Shown here: one piece after another, positions 54,381 through 61,167 of the stretch
Numbering within the stretch: position 1 is the stretch's first letter
How the letters are laid out: each line of letters begins with the position of its first letter
Source: Nemertoderma westbladi
Taxonomy: Eukaryota; Xenacoelomorpha; Nemertodermatida; Nemertodermatidae
Direction: 5' to 3'
Length of the DNA: 61,167 nucleotides
Assembly: GCA_032718475.1 (NCBI GenBank)
Contig: JAUCBJ010007094.1
Location: 1 to 61,167 of the forward strand
The notes under the pieces: generated by a model
What the model was told of the DNA's origin: nothing
What the model saw: the letters and a program-made list of their open reading frames with translations, nothing else
Databases searched by the model: none
Translations under genes and position numbers: made by a program

Positions 54381-54853
54381 TAATGTTTAATGAAATTATT
54401 TCATTTTTTTCTTCGGGGATATAATATTTCTAAGATTAATAATGTCCAAATATATTTTGAAAGCGTTTTAGTTCCACATTCAGTGAAGTAGTGAGATTAC
54501 ATACAAGTGGCGGAATATACTGTAATATATATGCAACTCATTGGGCAGCACCAATATTCCCAAATATTTTAATCCTTGAACAACTCTAACGATCCTTTCT
54601 GCACTGTATATAAGTCGTCAGACTTATTGCGTAATCCATTCCCTGGTCTAATCGAGGCTGACCAAACCTAAACGAAACGAGGTTTATGTCCAGTTTATTT
54701 TCTTGGGCCAATATATTGCCGTGTACAGTAGGTCCAAAAATGTGTCGTTCGTATAACAACGTATACTTGCTAGAAATAATTCCGAGATAGACATAGTTAT
54801 GGACCCAACTAGCCTCCAGAGATTCCATGTTAAACGTTCCAGAACATGGGTCG
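54381..54853. other. Noncoding DNA
   Basis: AT-rich sequence with no recognisable gene or repeat before the 21-bp minisatellite. Confidence 0.4.
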
Positions 54854-55232
54854 AAGCTTCCACAAAGTTGGTCAAAGCTTCCACAAAGTTGGTCAAAGCT
54901 TCCTCAAAGTTGGTCAAAGCTTCCACAAAGTTGGTCAAAGCTTCCACAAAGTTGGTCAAAGCTTCCACAAAGTTGGTCAAAGCTTACACAAAGTTGGTCA
55001 AAGCTTCCACAAAGTTGGTCAAAGCTTCCACAAAGTTGGTCAAAGCTTCCACAAAGTTGGTCAAAGCTTCCACAAAGTTGGTCAAAGCTTCCACAAAGTT
55101 GGTCAAAGCTTCCACAAAGTTGGTCAAAGCTTCCACAAAGTTGGTCAAAGCTTCCACAAAGTTGGTCAAAGCTTCCACAAAGTTGGTCAAAGCTTCCACA
55201 AAGTTTGTCAAAGCTTCCACAAAGTTGGTCAA
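54854..55232 (+). repeat. 21-bp minisatellite, about 18 copies
   Basis: The unit AAGCTTCCACAAAGTTGGTCA repeats about 18 times with only isolated changes (TCCTCAAAG near 54901, TTACACAAAG near 54984, GTTTGTCA near 55203). Each unit has a HindIII site. As 21 bp is seven codons, several frames on both strands stay open; these are not genes. Confidence 0.96.
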
Positions 55233-55636
55233 AGTTCCACAGTAAATATTTTGCTTCAGATTTCAACCGGAAGTCGCAGATTTCATGATGCTTAGCAGGC
55301 ATTAATACTATAAACACCACATGACCAGTATTAGTTTTATATGTATAAAATATGTCGTCTTAGTTCAACAATTCCGTTAATTACATAACATAATAAACTT
55401 ATTCAAAGCAAAAAACATACTCTGAGTAGTTTAAATATAAAAAATGATCCAACCAATGTCTGCTCTGCAATCTACATAATCCTACTGTTAACTGCCACTC
55501 AGTCATTTACAAAAGTGAATATGTTTCCTTGTTCAATGTAGATCAATATAGAATAAAACGCTAGGCCGAAATAATGTAATAACTATATAAATAATAAATA
55601 TAATTAGATAAAATCATTTATTTAATATGTAGGTTT
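55233..55636. other. Noncoding DNA between two minisatellites
   Basis: AT-rich; nothing recognisable. Confidence 0.4.
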
Positions 55637-55825
55637 GTGGAACCTTTGATCCATTTTGTGGAAACTCTGACCCTGTGGAACCATTGACCCTGTGGAACCA
55701 TTGACCCTGTGGAACCTTTGACCCTGTGGATCTTTTGACCCTGTGGATCCTTTGGCGTGGAAAATTTGACCCTGTGGAAGCGGTGTGCGTTGACCCTGTG
55801 GAAGATTTGATCCTGTGCAATGTTT
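55637..55825 (-). repeat. 17-bp degenerate minisatellite, about 10 copies
   Basis: The unit GACCCTGTGGAACCTTT varies at its end (AACCATT, GATCCTT, GAAGCGG) and in length (14-18 bp). Open minus frames across it are compositional. Confidence 0.85.
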
Positions 55826-56159
55826 GACGAAAAACGACCTCATCACCTCATATACCAGTTACTATTGAATCGGCATTCAATTAAGTATCAATCAATCTGT
55901 GATCTGACGAATGAGCAATACCAATATTGTTTTATGCTATTTAACAGCATAGCAACATTAATATCCGATGCAATTGTTGATTGAAGCAAAATTTAACAGT
56001 TTTATAAGGAGGAGAGCAGCTTAGAGAATCATCATATTCTATGAGTATCGTGTGTGGAGAGCGGAGAGCGAAGCCACAATCTCCGTAAATCATCAATGAA
56101 GTAGCTAATGATGACTGTTTGATTTGGTTCAATAGGTTAGATAACAAACCCGGCCAGTG
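55826..56159. other. Noncoding DNA
   Basis: AT-rich; a GAGAGCGGAGAGCG stretch lies near 56056. No gene seen. Confidence 0.35.
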
Positions 56160-57348
56160 CCGCTGATAAACTAACCAAAATAGCTAATTGGACACTAATA
56201 TTCCTATAAGCTTATCATAATTTAGGCGTTACAGTCCAACTGGCCCGAACGTTCTTAGAACACTCTTCACCCCTTATCGGAACTCCGTCAATTCATCGAT
56301 GTTCGGTTTCGTTGGAGTTTTACTCGCTAATTGTAGCGCATTTTATTTTCTGCTGCGAGTCATTCATATTGTGAGTGATAAAGTGAACTGGTGGGGTAAG
56401 GGTTGTTGTTAGGCTATCCACTCAATGCTGCATTATTCTGAGCCATACAGTATGTGTTCGCACAGCATTAAACACTGTACAGTAGGCCAACCTACATTCT
56501 GAAAAATAAATTATGAAGTTTATATTTATTGACCAAAACATTTAATAACCACAAATTTAAACATAAATTATTTATTATTTAGCATCAGCAGCACGCTAAT
56601 AGATTATGTTGCCATTTTTAATATTTCCTTCTATATAATATGTAATTGTCCTTACAATGTTCTCAGTTTATGAATTATTCTCTAAATGCAATATACAGTC
56701 ATCTTTAAAAAACAAGAAAACCCACAAAAAATATTGCAGTTGTTTATCTCCTTAACAAGCAGGATGGCGTTTAAACGAATTTAACCTGTTAACCGAATCA
56801 ACTAGCAGCCGACCAGACCCATAGCCCATCCCATTAAGGCAGTTAAACTAGATCAGTGTAATCTGATAAATGGTTAGCTAAGAACCGCCGCCAAACAACC
56901 CCCCTCAATGTGATTAACGACCAACTCCTTCTATATATTTTCGTGCATCTCAACAATCGCGGCAATCACACCTAGTATTGTCATGCCTATCCACCGAGTG
57001 ATTACGCTCATTACTCGCTAATATATGGGGTTTAATTGAGTTTATTAAACTGGCGGATGGTGGTTGAATCATTGAATAAGCTAAATTAATTATCTCTTCT
57101 CCGCTACTGGGGCCATTGATTGTTTGATTCTTCTACCGAAATCTCTCGATCTCCTTATTTAAACGGGGTATCTAACATTTCTTCAATCACTCTATTCATA
57201 TGTGTAAATTTCCAGTGTTCTTATAAATATCAGTATGGAAAAGGCTAGTATTATATAAACCTGATGAAAACTCAGTGGATATATTTCTAACTGCTACCTA
57301 GATAATAAAGTAGTGTGAATTCTGAGTTCGCACAGTAGATACACGTTC
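56160..57348. promoter_or_regulatory. Noncoding DNA with candidate regulatory blocks
   Basis: Two GC-richer unique stretches, about 56160-56420 and 56755-57170, are separated by AT-rich DNA. The second includes GTAATCTGATAAATGG (56859), ATGTGATTAACG (56909), CGAGTGATTACGCTCATTAC (56995) and CTAAATTAATTATCTC (57081), a mix of TAAT and GATTA cores. No frame or repeat present. Regulatory role inferred. Confidence 0.3.
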
Positions 57349-57670
57349 GTGGGCTCTTCGCGCAGCACAAAGTGAGCAAAGCCTTTAGCATATGGGTACC
57401 ATTAACGAGTTGTCTGCCGTTAGTCAGAAGTCTTCAACACAATACTCGTCCTCGTCTTGTGCCTCGTTGCGTTCGTTCGTTTTTGACGAAACTTCAGATT
57501 CTTTCTAAACTTTTGACGGGCTACATACATATCGAGTTTCGTTTAATTTCATCAAGGAATAACCGAGTTATTAGCGATCAAAAATTTACGACGACAAACG
57601 ATGACGACAGACAACTCGCCAATAGCACCCATATGCTAAGGCTGCGCTCACTTCGTGGCTCGCCCCACAG
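57349..57670. mobile_element. Small MITE-like inverted-repeat element (~320 bp)
   Basis: The left arm from GTGGGCTCTTCGCG through AGCATATGGGTACC and ACGAGTTGTCTGCCG (to about 57425) is the imperfect reverse complement of 57600-57670 (CGACAGACAACTCGCC, GCACCCATATGCTAAGG, CTTCGTGGCTCGCCCCAC). GTGGGGCGAGCCAC also occurs at 60111, probably one end of another copy. A clear target duplication was not found. Confidence 0.65.
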
Positions 57671-57694
57671 TAGGTCAACCACCCAAAAAAGGTC

Positions 57695-58930
57695 ACGGAA
57701 TATAATGTCTTAATTCAGTGACATCAACCAAACCTTTTCTACAAATCTTAATTAGATTGCATGAAATATGAAACAGAGAGAGTTTCACCTCCCTTCTCCT
57801 TACTAGGTTAAGATTAATTAATAATTGAATAATTTCATTGTATGAAAAGTAGCTTTATGTGAAGACGGGGTAGCTCAGTTGGTTGAACGCCGGGCCTGTA
57901 ATCTATTGGTTGTAGGTTCAACCCCGCCACGCCGCCAGGGTCCATTCAGCCTTTCATCCACTGGGGTCGATAAAATGAGTACCAGTTAAATGACTGGGAG
58001 CAAATCTTGGGATAGGAGTAGCGCTCACCCCTACCTTCGGGTAGCAGCTATCGAAAGAGGAGCCTTCGGGTCGCCTCCGGTTTCGGCAGCCTTATGCATG
58101 CATCCTTCTGATTTGTGGAAAACAACAAAGTAGCTCTTTTCCTTTGCAGCGTTGCGTTATGACCCGAGTTTATTTATGTACCGAGCGAGCGCATCGAGTG
58201 AGGTTTACATAAACAAACAAGGTTCTTTAACATTGAATATTGCCATTTTCATTCAAAGGTGCGTAGGTAATTTTGGTACATATCACCTTATCGGGGTTCT
58301 GGATGCTAAATTATTATATTTAATATTGAATATTGACGAAATTCTTGTCATTTATATGCAATTAGTTGCAGTGTCGTCTCTGTAACAACTATAGACCTAC
58401 TGTAAATAAACTTAGACTTAGTATTCAATGACTATCATCAATGGGGAATTCTAAAGACGTGTTCTAGAAGTTTATTGTTATTAAGTTAGTGATTACTTTG
58501 CTACGTTCCTTCCTAGAGACTGCAAAGATGCAAAGTGGTACTTTATTTTACTGCGTTATGAGGATATCACCAGAACGCTGATAAGTTGATATAATGTAAA
58601 CAAAATTATTATTTTGGCTTTGATTCTTTAGCCTACAAGTGATTAATACCATCAAGTGTACTGCAATTATTCCATAACCTTATAGCGGTTCATTGGTACT
58701 GGTGGTACAGATTACGTAGCAAGGATTCCAAATATATAATATTCTGAATTTGTTAAACCGATGTAAGATTGGTGCAATATCGAAAGATACACTTTTTAAA
58801 CTCTTGTGGCTAAAGATTGAAAACAAAAATAAAATTTCTGGCCCAACCAGTAACGAGGAGGGAGGTGAAAGTTTCTCTGTTTCAAATTTGATGAAATCTC
58901 ATTAGGATTTGTAGAAAAATTGAAGAAGAG
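57695..58930. mobile_element. Rearranged relative of the palindromic MITE, interrupted by other insertions
   Basis: 57695-57790 matches the left arm of 52268-53168 (GGAATATAATGTCTTAATTC, TTAGATTGCATGAAAT, GAGTTTCACCTCCC), and 58605-58930 matches interior and right-arm sequence (CTTGTGGCTAAAGATTGAAA, GGGAGGTGAAAGTTTCTC, GGATTTGTAGAAAAATT). The middle contains a tRNA-SINE (57855-58126) and unassigned sequence with an inverted repeat around 58170-58220 (TTTATTTATGTA / TTTACATAAACAAA). Confidence 0.65.
57855..58126 (+). mobile_element. tRNA-derived SINE with 9-bp target duplication
   Basis: The head has an intact A box (TAGCTCAGTTGG, 57870) and B box (GGTTCAACCCC, 57915). The body contains CCTTTCATCCACTGG, GGTCGATAAAATGAGTACC and CTACCTTCGGGTAGCAGC (a hairpin). 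AAAGTAGCT at 57846-57854 and 58127-58135 is a target duplication. The body motif GTCGATAAA-GAGTACCA is shared in degenerate form with the SINE at 40310. Not a functional tRNA gene because no acceptor stem closes after the B box. Confidence 0.85.
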
Positions 58931-59227
58931 GCGTAACGAGCCCTTCTGGCGCCCAGCGGAATGAAGCTGAAATACCCCCTTCCCCTTCAAAATACCCACC
59001 TTCAATAATTGTAACTTTTCATTTATTACAATTATCATTATATTCAAATTATTCACATTATATTCATTCATCATTATTATTACAAATCTTCAATATTATA
59101 TATCTAACAGTATATAACTATATCAAATCTATTAAAACACAGGATTGATATAGTGCACTTATAACATTGAATGGCGAGGGAAGCGAGCAAAGAAATTTTT
59201 TCCACATTTTCGCTTATGTCCTGTAAA
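58931..59227. other. Noncoding DNA
   Basis: AT-rich; includes ATGGCGAGGGAAGCGAGC near 59170, similar to the fragment at 4537. No gene. Confidence 0.3.
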
Positions 59228-60325
59228 TACACCATGACCCGTAATATAGTGTCATTTTCCGATGACACGGACCCCCCCCCCCCCCAAATTTTTCTACAAA
59301 TCTTTATCATATTGTTTGAAATTTGAAACACAACTAGTTCAACTCACCGTGGTTGTCACATGAAGCCGGAATTGTCGATTTTGCCTTTAAATTTTATTTA
59401 TAAGCGTTTTAAAAAAGTGTCTTTTGCGAAATCGCACCCTCTGTATCATTGCCATTCTTCACTTTAGTCGTAATTTTTTCACATCAATAGAATGCTTGCG
59501 TTGCAAGGATTCCAAATATGTCACAATGTCTGAATTTCGTTGAGAAACAACTGAGATATAGGCGTTTAAAGATTGCAAGAATTATTGTTCGCTGAAGGCC
59601 ATTTATTCTATTTAATAAATACACAATATTCTGGAACAATTTGTTTATATAAGATTAGCTAGGCAATATAGATATTGTATAGGCATACCGCTGTTGCCTC
59701 CCAACTCATAAAATGATACATAATAAATATTGTCATCAATGTAAAACGATTAATCATAAATGTAAAAGAAGTAGATCGTACCAACAACGTCATAATGTAA
59801 CCAACTGCAATAGCATAAACTCCATCTCCACCAACTCATAAAATAAATAACACGTTCTAGAATTTTGTGTATTTATTAAATAGAATAAAATAAAAAAATA
59901 TAAAGAAAATAATATATAATAGAATAAAAAAATAAACTAAATTTGTTATTTGGCTCTATTCGTTGTTATTTATCTGGTTGTGCATCATGGGCATTTTTTA
60001 TAAATATTCGGTAATCGCATCTTATATCTTGTAAACGTTCTTGATAATGAAATTATTTGCTTCATATTATATTTTTGTTAGTGGTAGCTAAGTTGCATTT
60101 TTTATTATGTGGGGCGAGCCACAAAGTCAGCTAGCCTCACGCCTTGCAGTTTAGACAATTTTAGTTTACTTACTGCTGACTGACATAGTTCTTTGTAATA
60201 GTCCTGGCTAGGATTTTTCCCCCGGGCTCCTTCATATTTCAAACAACATGATAAAGATTTGAAGAAAAATTTGGGGGGGGGTCCGTGTCATCAGAAAATG
60301 ACACTATATTACGGGTCATGGTGTA
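59228..60325. mobile_element. Palindromic TA-flanked MITE, second copy (1098 bp)
   Basis: The left edge TACACCATGACCCGTAATAT and right edge ATATTACGGGTCATGGTGTA are exact inverted repeats, each followed by AGTGTCATTTTC-type sequence and a C or G tract (59270/60267). The left interior (AGCGTTTTAAAAAAGTGTC, GCAAGGATTCCAAATATG) is homologous to the element at 52268. The centre is longer and less symmetrical, and includes GTGGGGCGAGCCAC (60111), so another fragment may be nested in it. TA flanks both ends. Confidence 0.85.
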
Positions 60326-61167
60326 CTTGTATCACAATCACTGACTTTTCACTGATTTGCCATATATTTTACAAGAATTCCATGACATATCAGCGCCCTG
60401 GATGAGTGCGCCCGGGAGGGGGGACGCCCCCCTACCCCCACCCCCCTCTCTACGCCTCCCTTTTGAAGGGCGGGCTTAACCACTCCAGGGGAAAATCAAC
60501 GTAAATAACATTCCGATTACTAGCAAAAATGAAACTGTGTTCTGTTCTGTTCTATGCTATGGACTCTAATTTATTGGTTTAGTTTTTCCACCGAAATGTG
60601 ATTTGCGTGAAACCTCACCAACAAAGCCCCACTCCTTGTCTTAATAATTTTGAGTGCTTTTGAGTCATGTTTCGAGTCATTCGAGATATTTTTGAGTTTT
60701 TGAGGCGTTACTATAATTTAATGATAAGGTAATTCACACAAATTATATTTGACTTTTATTAATTTGTATATATTCAAATAAACATAGTTTGCAGTCAAGT
60801 CATCCTTAGTAGATTTATTTATATAAGGCCTGATGAATGGATAATGTGGTACAAATTGTTTCCATTAATCCATTATATCATATATCAAAATATTTTTAAT
60901 TCGGACAGAGCCGACAAATAGAATAATAAATATTAAATGATAATAAAAACATAAAGAAGATAACCAGCTAAAATTGCCAACATAAAACATAAACAAACAT
61001 TAAAAATATACAGGGAAAGGTTAAAATTTAGATCGGGATAAAATACGAAACAAAGAAACGGTTGCGTGATGGAAGAAATCGAGCTAGAATCAGTTTTGAC
61101 GAAGGTCGGTAAGAAGCAAATTGTCCTGGGCTATTGTCCGTGGGCCAATTGTCCTACTGTAGTTCTT
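60326..61167. other. Noncoding DNA to the window end
   Basis: At 60400-60500 there is a GC-rich stretch (GAGTGCGCCCGGGAGGGGGG, then CTACCCCCACCCCCC and ACTCCAGGGGAAAATCAACG). Its last part recalls CTCTCCAGGGTAAAATCGAC in E1 (7999) and CCTGGAGGGAATTC near 45840, so these may be fragments of one repeat family. 60520-61110 is AT-rich without a gene. 61120-61160 has ATTGTCC words. Confidence 0.35.

Noticed and set aside
54684-55320. Several ORFs of 80-150 aa on both strands
   Set aside because: They are frames of the 21-bp minisatellite.
57860-57935. Functional tRNA gene
   Set aside because: A and B boxes are good, but no acceptor stem closes after the B box, and the sequence continues as a SINE body with a 9-bp target duplication.

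Overview
The window is AT-rich nuclear DNA from a bilaterian animal. It carries one recognisable host gene, a retinal homeobox gene (rax/Rx) with spliced, phase-matched exons, set in dense transposon and minisatellite sequence. LINE fragments, tRNA-derived SINEs, a BEL/Pao element, palindromic MITEs and foldback-like elements suggest a marine invertebrate, but I cannot place the phylum from sequence alone.

Layout. 1-6.8 kb: noncoding DNA with two decayed LINE fragments. 6.8-8.7 kb: a 27-copy 13-bp minisatellite, then foldback-like element E1, whose inverted ends are tandem G/C-rich repeats. 8.8-34.2 kb: one large 63-bp minisatellite (about 112 monomers), split at 11,947/30,331 by an 18.4-kb minus-strand BEL/Pao retrotransposon flanked by a 5-bp GGTTT duplication. 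That element has near-identical outer LTRs, a third diverged LTR trapped in its leader, gag-protease and RT-RNaseH-integrase frames separated by one in-frame stop, an integrase missing its centre, and two small overlapping 3' ORFs of unknown function. 34.2-39.7 kb: noncoding DNA with a LINE nested in another LINE. 39.7-46.5 kb: rax on the plus strand, with a CCAAT-rich candidate promoter, a candidate noncoding first exon, and coding exons 40,589-40,724, 45,329-45,552 and 45,948-46,481. Its introns hold a single-monomer SINE, a SINE carrying about 10 monomers, and foldback-like element E2. 47.7-61.2 kb: unique-looking blocks rich in TAATTA-type sites (candidate regulatory DNA), more LINE debris, two long-arm palindromic TA-flanked elements, a rearranged relative, a tRNA-SINE and two short minisatellites.

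Main interpretation. The 63-bp satellite appears to have arisen by amplification of an internal segment of a SINE. The same segment occurs once (40.35 kb), about ten times (41.3-41.9 kb) and about 112 times (8.8-34.2 kb) between similar SINE-like borders. Other points worth follow-up: the foldback-like pair E1/E2 (E2 with a perfect 9-bp duplication), a run of 5' splice-site consensus motifs in the BEL gag-pol sense strand (one containing the gag stop codon), and the small 3' ORFs of the BEL element. All calls were made by eye; no database search was run.
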